Positions 34,698 to 43,231 are shown, numbered from the stretch's first letter. The stretch is DNA of 64,000 bases from Guptibacillus hwajinpoensis (GCF_001039475.1 NZ_LELK01000004.1:1081675-1145674); one strand, 5' to 3'. Numbers and translations: made by a program. The notes: generated from the letters alone by a model not told the origin.

Positions 34698-35744
34698 ATG
34701 AACCAGGATTTTCTACTAGAACTACTTTCCACACCCTCTCCATCAGGGGCAGAAATGGAAATTCAACACAAATGGATGGATTATGTTAGCGAATTTGCAG
34801 ATGAAATGAGAACCGACAATGCAGGGAATGCAATTGGTGTTCTGAATCCCGAAGCTGACTTCAAAATTCTTCTTGCAGGGCATTGTGATGAGATCGGCTT
34901 CATGATTAAGAGTATTGATAACAACGGATTTATACGCGTCGAGAAGCTAGGCGGTATTAGCCAAAAACCTGCTATTGGGATGAAGGTAACGATTCTTGGT
35001 ACACATGGTAAACTAACTGGTGTATTTGGTGTGAATGCGGAACATCATGGTGGTGCAAAAGAGTTTAAGTTCGAGGATCTTTACATAGATTGTGGTGCCA
35101 ACACGAAAGAAGAGGTTGAAAAGTACGTTCAAATCGGAGATTTAGCCGTATATAAGCGTGAAACTGAGTTTCTGCTGAACGACAAAATTAGCGGAAGAGG
35201 ACTGGATAATCGTACAGGATCTTTCATTGTAGCTGAAGTTCTTCGTGAAGTTGCAAAGCGTAATCCCAAAGTCGGGGTATATGCGGTAAGTACTGTGAAC
35301 GAAGAAACAAACATGGGAGGAGCTTATTTCGCTGGTGCAGGAATAAAGCCAACGATGGCTATTGCATGTGACGTTACATTCTCATCGGATTACCCTGGAG
35401 TGGATTCAAGTAAGCATACCGAAGTGAACCTTGGGGGAGGACCAGTTCTAGCGAAAGGTGCTCCGATTAATCATAAAATTAATCAATTGTTAGAAAATGC
35501 AGCGAAGAAACTTGATCTTAAACTACAATATGAACTTACTCCTAGAATGACAGGAACCGATGCGGATAAGCTACGTTTAACAGGACATGGTGTACCTGTT
35601 TCACTCGTGTCATTACCGCTTCGTTACATGCATGCGCCTGTTGAAACAGTCAGTCTAACGGATATGAAAGAAGAAATTGATCTTCTTGTGGAAATGATTG
35701 CTAATTTAACAGGTGAAGAAAGTGTCAATCCATTAAGTAAATAA
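34698..35744 (+). CDS. M42-family glutamyl/leucyl aminopeptidase
   Basis: Metal-dependent aminopeptidase of 348 residues, cytoplasmic and usually tetrahedral-dodecameric. Conserved metal ligands appear in AGHCDEIGFM, GRGLDNRTGS, VNEETNMGGA and ACDVTFSSDYPG, plus the C-terminal YMHAPVETVS. It matches the FrvX/YsdC/YtoP group. CGGAGGTGCTTTAA precedes ATG. Confidence 0.92.
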   Translation: MNQDFLLELLSTPSPSGAEMEIQHKWMDYVSEFADEMRTDNAGNAIGVLNPEADFKILLAGHCDEIGFMIKSIDNNGFIRVEKLGGISQKPAIGMKVTILGTHGKLTGVFGVNAEHHGGAKEFKFEDLYIDCGANTKEEVEKYVQIGDLAVYKRETEFLLNDKISGRGLDNRTGSFIVAEVLREVAKRNPKVGVYAVSTVNEETNMGGAYFAGAGIKPTMAIACDVTFSSDYPGVDSSKHTEVNLGGGPVLAKGAPINHKINQLLENAAKKLDLKLQYELTPRMTGTDADKLRLTGHGVPVSLVSLPLRYMHAPVETVSLTDMKEEIDLLVEMIANLTGEESVNPLSK

Positions 35745-35749
35745 TAATA

Positions 35750-35779
35750 TTGACAAAATTGTGACAATGGTGCTAAGCT
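35750..35779 (+). promoter_or_regulatory. Promoter of the bmrBCD-like operon
   Basis: TTGACA - 18 bases - TAAGCT, with TG two bases before the -10. It lies 38 bases before the leader peptide start. Confidence 0.55.
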
Positions 35780-35816
35780 TACAGAGTGAAAATAACGGTA
35801 AAGGAGAGTGTGTTTG

Positions 35817-35888
35817 ATGAGACATGTAGTAGAACGTTCTATTCAACTAACTGTATATCCTCATAGACGCACTTTTCTTGTCATGTAA
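35817..35888 (+). CDS. BmrB-like leader peptide, 23 aa
   Basis: Short frame MRHVVERSIQLTVYPHRRTF plus LVM, with ATG 10 bases behind AAAGGAGAG. It precedes an intrinsic terminator and then two ABC half-transporter genes. B. subtilis bmrCD (yheIH) is known to be controlled by ribosome-mediated attenuation through the leader peptide BmrB; this one has the same position but is much shorter. Codons 17-18 (AGACGC) can pair with GCGTCT at 35915. A regulatory role is inferred; the peptide itself likely has no other function. Confidence 0.75.
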   Translation: MRHVVERSIQLTVYPHRRTFLVM

Positions 35889-35910
35889 TCCTTGGCTTCA
35901 AAAGGATTGG

Positions 35911-35930
35911 GCACGCGTCTAGACGTGTGC
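35911..35930 (+). promoter_or_regulatory. Attenuator stem between leader peptide and terminator
   Basis: GCACGCGTCT / AGACGTGTGC is a near-perfect palindrome. Its left arm can instead pair with leader codons 17-18, and its right arm (GTGTGC, 35925-35930) can instead pair with GCACGC (35967-35972) in the terminator stem and loop. These are mutually exclusive pairings, as in classical attenuators. Confidence 0.6.
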
Positions 35931-35957
35931 TCTTTTCTATGTCTTCAGAAGCAATTA

Positions 35958-35987
35958 GGCATAACCGCACGCGGTTATGCCTTTTTT
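35958..35987 (+). terminator. Attenuating terminator upstream of bmrC
   Basis: GGCATAACCGC / GCGGTTATGCC stem with a two-base loop and six T. It lies between the leader peptide and the ABC genes, so the operon needs read-through. Confidence 0.9.
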
Positions 35988-35997
35988 GTTTTTTATT

Positions 35998-36159
35998 AGG
36001 CTCTTTTCTAAGGAATTGTTGCTTTTGAAACAAATATTGAAAAAAACCACACTAAGTGATTGGAGCGGAAGGATGTTCACCGCCCGCCCCGCGGAAAGCG
36101 AGCATCCTGGAGCGGAAATTAACCCACTCATATAGCAACAATGTTTACGAAAAGAGCCT
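35998..36159 (-). mobile_element. MITE-like element with GGCTCTTTTC ends, bmrC leader copy
   Basis: 162 bases bounded by AGGCTCTTTTC / GAAAAGAGCCT and flanked by TTTATT on both sides, a possible 6-base target duplication (low complexity, so weak). The core carries a shortened form of the GC-rich Bacillus repeat (GGAGCGGAAGGATG ... GCATCCTGGAGCGGAAA). No open frame. It lies between the attenuator and bmrC. Confidence 0.75.
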
Positions 36160-36261
36160 TTTATTAAAATGAATTTGATTAAATTTCGGAGGTGAAGTAG
36201 TTGGTTTTCAAGTAGTTAAAACTCAATTGTATCCAACTTTAATGGTGATTGGAGTGGTTTT

Positions 36262-38013
36262 TTGTTCTCAATTTTAGGAAAGTTAAGCTGGTTCTTTAAA
36301 CAGCATTGGAAGCGTTATAGTCTTGCGATCGGTTTATTGATTCTTGGCGGAATACTTGAAGTAATTCCTCCGAAACTGATTGGTATGGCTATTGATGAGA
36401 TTAATATTGGAAGCTTAACATGGGAAAGCTTACGAACTTATTTATTCATTTATGGAGGATTACTAATCGTTGTCTACTTCATCACGTATGTATGGATGTA
36501 TAAACTTTTCGGAGGAGCCTTCCTTGTAGAACGAACGCTCCGTTCAAAGTTTATGAAGCATCTTTTAAAGATGACGCCTTCTTTTTATGAGAAGAACCGT
36601 ACAGGTGACTTGATGGCGAGGGCAACAAACGACCTGAAAGCGGTGTCGATGACAGCTGGCTTCGGAATATTGACGTTAGTGGACTCGACCATCTTTATGT
36701 TCCTCATCCTCACAACAATGGGGGTGTTGATTAGCTGGAAATTGACACTTGCTGCGATTATCCCATTACCGTTAATGGCATTAGCCATGAACAGGTACGG
36801 CCGCATTATTCATAAGCGGTTTACAGCAGCTCAGGATTCTTTTGGTCATATGAATGATCAGGTTCTAGAGTCTATTGCTGGCGTAAGAGTAACACGTGCG
36901 TACGTGCAGGAGAGAGCGGATCAAAGGAAATTTCTAAACCTAACCGAGGATGTTTACAAAAAGAACATCGATGTAGCGAAAGTTGATGTGCTATTTGAGC
37001 CAACGATTAAAGTTCTCGTAGGGATTAGTTACTTAATTGGCTTAGGGTATGGGGCATATCTCGTTTTTCATAAAGTACTAACACTTGGTGAATTGGTGTC
37101 ATTTAACGTATATCTAGGAATGCTTATCTGGCCGATGATTGCGGTTGGTGAATTAATTAATGTAATGCAGCGTGGTAACGCATCACTTGATCGCGTGCTA
37201 GAAACGCTCTCACAGGAAGAAGATGTGAAGCAACATTCAAAGCCACAGCATCTTGAAATCCCAGGAACGATTGAATTCAATGATGTGACGTTTACGTATC
37301 CTACGTCTTCTGTCAAGAATTTGCAAAACGTTTCTTTCACGTTAAAGAAAGGGCAAACGCTTGGAATTGTAGGTAAGACTGGAAGTGGTAAGACAACTCT
37401 ACTTAAACAGCTATTAAGAGAGTATCCCGTAGGAAATGGGAAGATTCTTTTCTCTGGCGTTCCGATTGAAGAATTGCCACTTAGTACACTACAGAGCTGG
37501 ATTGGTTATGTCCCGCAGGATCAAATGCTTTTCTCTAGATCTGTTCGTGAAAATCTCCTTTTTGGAAAAAGTTCAGGTACAGATCAGGATGTTGAACGAG
37601 TTCTTAGACTTGCTGATTTTCAGAAAGATGTTCATGTTCTTCCTGAGGGACTAGAAACGTTAGTTGGTGAGAAGGGTGTTGCTCTTTCTGGCGGGCAAAA
37701 ACAACGTGTATCTATTGCACGAGCACTGATGATTGATCCCGAAATTCTTATTCTTGATGATGCGATGAGTGCTGTAGATGGAAAAACAGAAGCTCAGATC
37801 ATCTCCAATATTCGTAGTGAGCGTGCAGGTAAGACGACGTTTATCGCAACCCACCGTCTATCAGGTGTAAAGCATGCTGATTGGATTGTTGTGCTTCATA
37901 ATGGAGAGGTGATTGAAGAAGGTACGCATGATGAACTGCTTAAACAACAAGGCTGGTATAGAGAGCAATATGATCGACAGCAGCTTGAAGATTCTCTTAA
38001 GGAGGTGCTGTAA
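36262..38013 (+). CDS. bmrC: Multidrug ABC half-transporter BmrC (YheI)
   Basis: 583 residues: six-helix exporter membrane domain (about 1-310) and an ATPase domain (about 330-583). Walker A is GKTGSGKTTL near 371 and the signature is LSGGQKQR. Walker B reads LILDDAMS, with Asp where the catalytic Glu should be, the known degenerate feature of BmrC-type partners. It works as a heterodimer with the next gene. The start is TTG at 36262, 7 bases after GGAG; no upstream start is available. Control by leader-peptide attenuation is likely. Confidence 0.92.
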   Translation: MFSILGKLSWFFKQHWKRYSLAIGLLILGGILEVIPPKLIGMAIDEINIGSLTWESLRTYLFIYGGLLIVVYFITYVWMYKLFGGAFLVERTLRSKFMKHLLKMTPSFYEKNRTGDLMARATNDLKAVSMTAGFGILTLVDSTIFMFLILTTMGVLISWKLTLAAIIPLPLMALAMNRYGRIIHKRFTAAQDSFGHMNDQVLESIAGVRVTRAYVQERADQRKFLNLTEDVYKKNIDVAKVDVLFEPTIKVLVGISYLIGLGYGAYLVFHKVLTLGELVSFNVYLGMLIWPMIAVGELINVMQRGNASLDRVLETLSQEEDVKQHSKPQHLEIPGTIEFNDVTFTYPTSSVKNLQNVSFTLKKGQTLGIVGKTGSGKTTLLKQLLREYPVGNGKILFSGVPIEELPLSTLQSWIGYVPQDQMLFSRSVRENLLFGKSSGTDQDVERVLRLADFQKDVHVLPEGLETLVGEKGVALSGGQKQRVSIARALMIDPEILILDDAMSAVDGKTEAQIISNIRSERAGKTTFIATHRLSGVKHADWIVVLHNGEVIEEGTHDELLKQQGWYREQYDRQQLEDSLKEVL

Positions 38014-40038
38014 GTGAATCGTAATGTAGGGAAGCGTTTGGTTCAGTACGCACTTGGATTCAAGAAAAGTATTATCATTGCTCTTCTTCTCTTAACAGTT
38101 GCGGTGACGGCAGAGCTCTCGGGTCCATTTATCGCTAAGAGAATGATCGATGTTCATATCCTTGGTATCGAGAAATCCTGGTATGAATCAGATCAAGGAG
38201 AGAACGCCGTTAAGTATGACGGAGAATGGTACAAACGAAGTGACAATTTTGAAAGTGGAGAAGAAAAAGGAAGTGAAGTACGCATCCTTCAGGTGGGTCG
38301 GGACTATTATTTCATTGATCAATCAATTGCTTATGATGGTGAACGATTAATTCAAGGTAATGAGCTAACGATAGCTAAAGATGGTGAAGAAAGAACGTAT
38401 GTAGCAGATGAGCTAAGTAACGACGAACTTCTGGCATTCTATCAACCTCAAATTGAACCAATGATCTGGTTAATTGCCCTTTATTTTGGATTGCTTGTGT
38501 TTGCTTCCTTTTTCGAATATGGGCAGGGTCTTCTGTTACAAACATCTGCCAATCGAATCATTCAGAAAATGAGGACTGATGTTTACGGGCAAATTCAGCG
38601 TTTGCATATCAATTATTTTGATAACTTGCCTGCAGGAAAAGTAGTAGCGAGAATTACAAACGACACTGAAGCGATACGTGAACTGTATGTAACAGTACTT
38701 GCCACATTTTTTACGAGTATTTTTTATATGACCGGGATATTTATTGCACTCTTTTTATTAGATGTGAAGCTAGCTCTTATTACGTTAACCATTGTTCCGC
38801 TCCTATTTATCTGGATTATTGTTTATCGGAGATATGCTTCTAAGTTTAATAAGGTCATTCGGACTAGAATTAGTGATATTAACGGGATGATTAATGAGTC
38901 TATTCAGGGTATGTCTATTATTCGAGCATTCAAACGTCAGAATGAGACTGAGAAGGAATTCGAAGAGTTGAATGATAGTCATTTCACGTACCAGAATAAG
39001 CTCTTAAATCTAAATGCCTTAATGTCGCATAACCTAGTTAATATTCTTCGTAATATCGCATTCGTTACATTAATCTGGTATTTTGGTGGAGCTTCGCTTA
39101 CCGCAGGGGCCATCATTAGTCTAGGTGTTCTGTATGCCTTCGTTGATTATATGAATCGTTTATTTCAGCCTGTTACAAATATGGTTAACCAGCTAGCGAA
39201 TCTAGAGCAAGCTTTGGTAGCCGCTGATCGTGTGTTCGAACTGCTTGATGAAAAAGGTGAAGATGTTTCAGATGGAAAGCTGGAGCGTTATGAAGGTAAC
39301 GTTACCTTCGAACAGGTTTCCTTTGCTTACAAATGTGATGACTATGTGTTAAAAGATTTATCCTTTGAAGCGAAAAAGGGTGAAACTGTTGCGCTTGTAG
39401 GTCATACAGGTTCCGGAAAAAGTTCAATCATGAATTTATTATTCCGCTTTTATGACAATCAAAAAGGAACCATTTCAATTGATGGAAGGGATATTCAGGA
39501 TATTCCGAAGCAGCAGTTGAGACAACATATGGCAATTGTTCTACAAGATCCATTTCTTTTCACAGGAACGATTGCATCTAATGTTAGTCTCGATGATCCA
39601 TCCATCTCACGTGAGAAAATTGAAAAAGCACTAAAAGATGTGGGAGCGGATCAGCTTCTACGTTCGCTACCAAAAGGATTTGATGAACCAGTCATTGAGA
39701 AAGGAAGTACGCTATCATCTGGTCAACGACAGCTGATCTCGTTTGCAAGAGCATTAGCGTTTGATCCAGCTGTATTGATTCTTGATGAAGCGACATCAAA
39801 TGTTGATACGGAGACAGAGATGATGATTCAAAATGCGCTTGATATCTTAAAGAAGGGGCGAACAACATTTATTATTGCTCACCGTCTTTCAACAATTCGA
39901 GAAGCAGATCAAATTCTTGTGCTCCATCAAGGTGAAATTGTTGAGCGTGGCAATCACGATGATTTAATGCAGCGTAAAGGTAGATACTATCAAATGTATC
40001 AGCTTCAGCAGGGGAAGAAGATTGAGCAGGCGGTTTGA
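38014..40038 (+). CDS. bmrD: Multidrug ABC half-transporter BmrD (YheH)
   Basis: 674 residues, partner of BmrC. The first and second membrane helices are separated by a hydrophilic extracytoplasmic insert (about 45-145), the trait that makes BmrD longer than BmrC. The ATPase domain has Walker A GHTGSGKSS (about 464) and a canonical Walker B with Glu (LILDEATSNVD, about 587), but a changed signature, LSSGQ in place of LSGGQ. The GTG start immediately follows the bmrC stop, behind AAGGAGGTGCTGTAA. It exports drugs using one active and one degenerate ATP site. Confidence 0.93.
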   Translation: MNRNVGKRLVQYALGFKKSIIIALLLLTVAVTAELSGPFIAKRMIDVHILGIEKSWYESDQGENAVKYDGEWYKRSDNFESGEEKGSEVRILQVGRDYYFIDQSIAYDGERLIQGNELTIAKDGEERTYVADELSNDELLAFYQPQIEPMIWLIALYFGLLVFASFFEYGQGLLLQTSANRIIQKMRTDVYGQIQRLHINYFDNLPAGKVVARITNDTEAIRELYVTVLATFFTSIFYMTGIFIALFLLDVKLALITLTIVPLLFIWIIVYRRYASKFNKVIRTRISDINGMINESIQGMSIIRAFKRQNETEKEFEELNDSHFTYQNKLLNLNALMSHNLVNILRNIAFVTLIWYFGGASLTAGAIISLGVLYAFVDYMNRLFQPVTNMVNQLANLEQALVAADRVFELLDEKGEDVSDGKLERYEGNVTFEQVSFAYKCDDYVLKDLSFEAKKGETVALVGHTGSGKSSIMNLLFRFYDNQKGTISIDGRDIQDIPKQQLRQHMAIVLQDPFLFTGTIASNVSLDDPSISREKIEKALKDVGADQLLRSLPKGFDEPVIEKGSTLSSGQRQLISFARALAFDPAVLILDEATSNVDTETEMMIQNALDILKKGRTTFIIAHRLSTIREADQILVLHQGEIVERGNHDDLMQRKGRYYQMYQLQQGKKIEQAV

Positions 40039-40070
40039 ACTGTTTCGAATGAAATCAAACCAAAAAGAGC

Positions 40071-40101
40071 AAAACCGTAGCTGTATACAGCTACGGTTTT
40101 T
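40071..40101. terminator. Terminator of bmrCD, shared with the convergent gene
   Basis: AAAACCGTAGCTG / CAGCTACGGTTTTT stem; the leftward DUF3231 gene's end overlaps it. Confidence 0.9.
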
Positions 40102-40645
40102 GTGTTGGGGCGCCAGGTGGCAGGTAAAATGGTGGTGTCTTCAGCCAGCTCCTTTTCTCCATTAAGGTTTTAAGTTCTGCAGAGAACATAAGAATATTGG
40201 TTTGAACCTTTAGAAACATTAAGGCGACGTCAGTTCTAGTTGATTGAGAAATGGAGCTCGCACACAAGACATTAACAGAAGCAAGTTTCAGTGCAATTCC
40301 ATTAGCGATTTCATCATCTGTTAATTTTACACCAAGCGGTATGTCTGATGGTTTTGAGTCCGGCTTTGCTTGTGAGGTAGGAGGCAGCTGTACCCCTTCT
40401 TTAATTAGAAAATCTCTTAACTTATTCCAATCCTTAATACTACCGTCAAAAATTTCCTGAGTTATGTTTTTCAGTGGTTTATCTTCAGTCGTATTAAGAG
40501 CCATTTTGTAGAAAATCTGGGCTTCCCTAAAGATTGCATAAGCTGTCCAACAGCTCATCACTTCTCCAACGTGCAATGGTGGTTTTGGAGTGTCGTCTTT
40601 GTACGATTGAAGAATACCTAGCATCGAACTATATATTTTCTTCAT
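40091..40645 (-). CDS. DUF3231 family protein, single-domain form
   Basis: 184-residue cytoplasmic helical protein with the DUF3231 pattern (LHVGEVMSCWTAYAIFREAQIFYKMALNTT, DVALMFLKVQTNILMFSAELKTLM, GWLxxPP-like end). Many family members carry two such domains in about 330 residues, so this is a half-length form. The fold is ferritin-like; function unknown. The ATG at 40645 follows AGGAGGTTCTAAAA. Confidence 0.82.
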   Translation of the reverse strand: MKKIYSSMLGILQSYKDDTPKPPLHVGEVMSCWTAYAIFREAQIFYKMALNTTEDKPLKNITQEIFDGSIKDWNKLRDFLIKEGVQLPPTSQAKPDSKPSDIPLGVKLTDDEIANGIALKLASVNVLCASSISQSTRTDVALMFLKVQTNILMFSAELKTLMEKRSWLKTPPFYLPPGAPTQKP

Positions 40646-40716
40646 TTTTAGAACCTCCTTCATTCTATACTGGTTCAGAATGAAGTTATTTATGTAAGGC
40701 AAAAACGTTCACTAGT

Positions 40717-41418
40717 TTATCTCGAAGATGGACGAAATCCAGCTGCTTCAGCTTCAGCCTTGCTACAGAATAGTTCTTCCGCTATGGTCATATCGTAATA
40801 CGCTCCATCTGGAGTATGATAGATCTTCTCTCCTTTTGAATTGATGTTTCCTTTTATGTCGCAACCTGTGGAGGATGGTTTTTCTGATTTCTTCTTTGAT
40901 GATTCGTTAAAACCCTCTTCTTGAACGTAGTTCTCCAAACTCCAAATTCCAATGCCTTTCTCCTGAGCTTCACGCTGGATGGACTGAAAATGGTCGACGT
41001 ATTTTACATTTGGTTGATAGATGTATGCGATCCTTGCAAGTCCTTCTTCAAGAAGCATTTCATTAAACATGCTATCCCCAATCCAAACGTATGCGAGAAG
41101 TCTTCCGTACTTGTCTCGTTCTGAGACATCTATCTCTATACCAATTTCCTTGCCTTCTAGTATGTCTTTTGCAAATTGTGACGCTTCAGGACCAAAGGGT
41201 TGGACTGGCTTAGTCGGATGTTTGGTTTCGGGGGTGTCCACAAGAAGCAGCCTTACGGTCTCTTCGCGATTCTCAACTTGGACCTTTAAGGTATCGCCGT
41301 CAACAACACGATCCACGGTCGCAGGGATTGTATTGTCTTTCACTGGTTCTGAAGAAATAGTGGTACAGGCGGTTAAAAAGATAAAAAGGATAAATAAAGG
41401 CATTACATGTGTTCTCAT
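40717..41418 (-). CDS. Thermonuclease-family lipoprotein
   Basis: 233 residues: lipobox FLTAC with the lipidated Cys at 18, an SNase domain (about 33-165) showing [43 protein letters not shown] and [11 protein letters not shown], and a C-terminal Cys-containing module ([36 protein letters not shown]) common behind bacterial SNase domains. The metal- and phosphate-binding Asp, Arg and Glu are present, so active nuclease is likely. It acts on extracellular nucleic acid at the cell surface. GAAAGGAACTCACAG precedes ATG. Confidence 0.93.
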   Translation of the reverse strand: MRTHVMPLFILFIFLTACTTISSEPVKDNTIPATVDRVVDGDTLKVQVENREETVRLLLVDTPETKHPTKPVQPFGPEASQFAKDILEGKEIGIEIDVSERDKYGRLLAYVWIGDSMFNEMLLEEGLARIAYIYQPNVKYVDHFQSIQREAQEKGIGIWSLENYVQEEGFNESSKKKSEKPSSTGCDIKGNINSKGEKIYHTPDGAYYDMTIAEELFCSKAEAEAAGFRPSSR

Positions 41419-41492
41419 CTGTGAGTTCCTTTCGAAGTAATTATGGTCTTACGTCTCTATCCATCGCATAAGCTAAATGGGGGTGATCTTTA

Positions 41493-41654
41493 GTGAATCA
41501 CGGATGTATCTACTGTGAGAAAGAATTGCTCTTCCTATGGGAAAGACGAAGGTTGGTTTGTGATGGATGCCATTATGCGATATCAGACAGTTATCATGAA
41601 GATTATAGAGAGATAAGTGAAAGGAAAATAGAACAGAAATCCCGTCAGGTTTGA
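41493..41654 (+). CDS. Small zinc-ribbon-like protein, 53 aa
   Basis: GTG-started frame with two CxxC pairs, GCIYCEK at 5-8 and VCDGCHY at about 26-29, then a charged helical tail (SDSYHEDYREISERKIEQKS). GGGGGTGATC lies 5-8 bases before GTG. The stop codon sits in the loop of a terminator hairpin. The cysteine spacing suggests one zinc site. No named family recognised; function unknown. Confidence 0.7.
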   Translation: MNHGCIYCEKELLFLWERRRLVCDGCHYAISDSYHEDYREISERKIEQKSRQV

Positions 41655-41663
41655 CGGGATTTC
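41638..41663 (+). terminator. Terminator after small zinc-ribbon gene
   Basis: AAATCCCGTCA / TGACGGGATTT with a short loop that contains the stop codon. Confidence 0.85.
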
Positions 41664-41684
41664 TTCGTGGTGTGAGGTAAATGA

Positions 41685-42065
41685 CTAGTACCTTTTCACT
41701 GCAAGTGTGCAGCGTGAGATACAGATTAATTCTTCCTCTTCGTCAACAATGTTAATTTCCCATACCATCGTTCTTCTACCGATATGAATCGGTTGTGCAA
41801 TCGCCCGAACGACTCCATCTTTTTTGCTACGAAGGTGGTTTGCATTAATCTCCATCCCGAACGCCGCTTCATTATCTGAATCAAGATTCAAGCTTCCGCC
41901 AATGCTAGCGGCTGATTCAGCAAGCGCTACTGATGCACCACCGTGAAGAAAACCGAGTGGCTGATGCGTACTTGGGCCTACTGGCATTTCTAGCACAACT
42001 TTTTCTGGCGTTAATGTGATTGCTTTAATCCCAAGTGCTTCGAGCAAAGTGTTTGCAAATTCCAT
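41685..42065 (-). CDS. Hotdog-fold thioesterase, likely DHNA-CoA thioesterase
   Basis: 126-residue PaaI/YdiI-type acyl-CoA thioesterase. The active-site helix reads FLHGGASVALAESAAS, with the HGG and catalytic Glu of the 4-hydroxybenzoyl-CoA thioesterase (YdiI) subgroup. Men pathways need a hydrolase for 1,4-dihydroxy-2-naphthoyl-CoA, and this gene lies between menA and an unrelated gene, next to all other men genes, so that role is a good inference. GGGGAGATTGA precedes ATG. Confidence 0.85.
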   Translation of the reverse strand: MEFANTLLEALGIKAITLTPEKVVLEMPVGPSTHQPLGFLHGGASVALAESAASIGGSLNLDSDNEAAFGMEINANHLRSKKDGVVRAIAQPIHIGRRTMVWEINIVDEEEELICISRCTLAVKRY

Positions 42066-42121
42066 TCAATCTCCCCATTTCTATGTATTTCTATTTCCAG
42101 TATACACGACCCGTTGCATAC

Positions 42122-42159
42122 AAAAAGGCAAAAGTTCGCCAATCGAACTTTTGCCTTTT
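42122..42159 (-). terminator. Terminator of menA
   Basis: AAAAAGGCAAAAGTTCG / CGAACTTTTGCC stem; T-rich tail on the minus strand. It separates menA from the thioesterase gene. Confidence 0.88.
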
Positions 42160-42171
42160 CTACGTCGCGAC

Positions 42172-43116
42172 CTAAACAAGATAAGCGACCAACAATCCTA
42201 TTGCCATTAACAATCCAAATTGAGTGTGCATTTGAGCTGTTGCTTTCATGGCATCTACCATTTCGACTGCTTTTGTTTTGCCTTCGAATAATTTAATGGC
42301 TTTGTAAGCCTTTGGAATACTTAGAAGAACTAACAAAAGCCATAGAGATGCATCAATGGTAACAATCAAACCAACAATCCAAAGATAAGAAACAATGAAC
42401 ATCAATTCTAGCGATGTAACAGCTTTATCATGACCGAGAAGAATGGCGACCGTTTGACGGCCTTTTTCTTTATCTCCTACAAGGTCACGAATGTTGTTCG
42501 CCATTAGAATTCCACCAACAAGGATTGAGATTGGAATTGATAAAAGTACACTGTCTGCTGTAATAACCTCAGCCTGAATATAAATTGATAGTAAAACAAG
42601 AATTAATCCCATAAAAATACCGGCTGCAATTTCTCCAAAAGGTGTATAGGCAATAGGGTAGGGTCCACCGGTATAGAAATACCCAGCAGCCATACAGATT
42701 GTGCCGATCACAGCAATCCACCACGTTGTTAATAAGCAAATATATATTCCTAACACAATAGCGATACCAAAGAAAATAAATGCAAGGTTAAGCACTGTTC
42801 TTGCGCTAACTCCATCTCGAACAATGGCTCCGCCAATTCCAACGCTCTCTGCATGGTCAAGGCCTCTTTTGAAATCATAATACTCATTAAACATGTTCGT
42901 AGCCGATTGGATAAGAATGGATGCGATCATCATCGCCATAAACAATCCAAAATGTAATGTATGATTTTGAAGGGCAACCATTGTGCCCAGGAAAACCGGG
43001 ACGAATGAAGCGGTTAATGTGTGAGGTCTAAGTAATCGCCACCACACTTGCCATGTTGGTTTTGAAGGCGTGACTTTACCCAGCTTATCGTGGCTGTTAT
43101 TCATACGCTCTTCCAT
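42172..43116 (-). CDS. menA: 1,4-dihydroxy-2-naphthoate polyprenyltransferase
   Basis: Integral membrane prenyltransferase of 314 residues that attaches the isoprenoid tail to DHNA. It has about nine helices of the UbiA fold, with the two Asp-rich motifs NMFNEYYDFKRGLD (about 90-103) and NNIRDLVGDKEKGR (about 207-220). It is divergent from the menFDHBEC operon, as in B. subtilis. The start 43116 is behind AAGGGAGAG at about 10 bases; an alternative ATG follows four codons later. Confidence 0.95.
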   Translation of the reverse strand: MEERMNNSHDKLGKVTPSKPTWQVWWRLLRPHTLTASFVPVFLGTMVALQNHTLHFGLFMAMMIASILIQSATNMFNEYYDFKRGLDHAESVGIGGAIVRDGVSARTVLNLAFIFFGIAIVLGIYICLLTTWWIAVIGTICMAAGYFYTGGPYPIAYTPFGEIAAGIFMGLILVLLSIYIQAEVITADSVLLSIPISILVGGILMANNIRDLVGDKEKGRQTVAILLGHDKAVTSLELMFIVSYLWIVGLIVTIDASLWLLLVLLSIPKAYKAIKLFEGKTKAVEMVDAMKATAQMHTQFGLLMAIGLLVAYLV

Positions 43117-43231
43117 AAATTTATGTCTCTCCCTTAAATAATGACCTTCTACTAATTTACCCCTGTAACCATTATAGTTTAAAAAAACGGATAGGGGGTG
43201 TCAATCATTTTGTCAATTTAAGGCGAAACTT

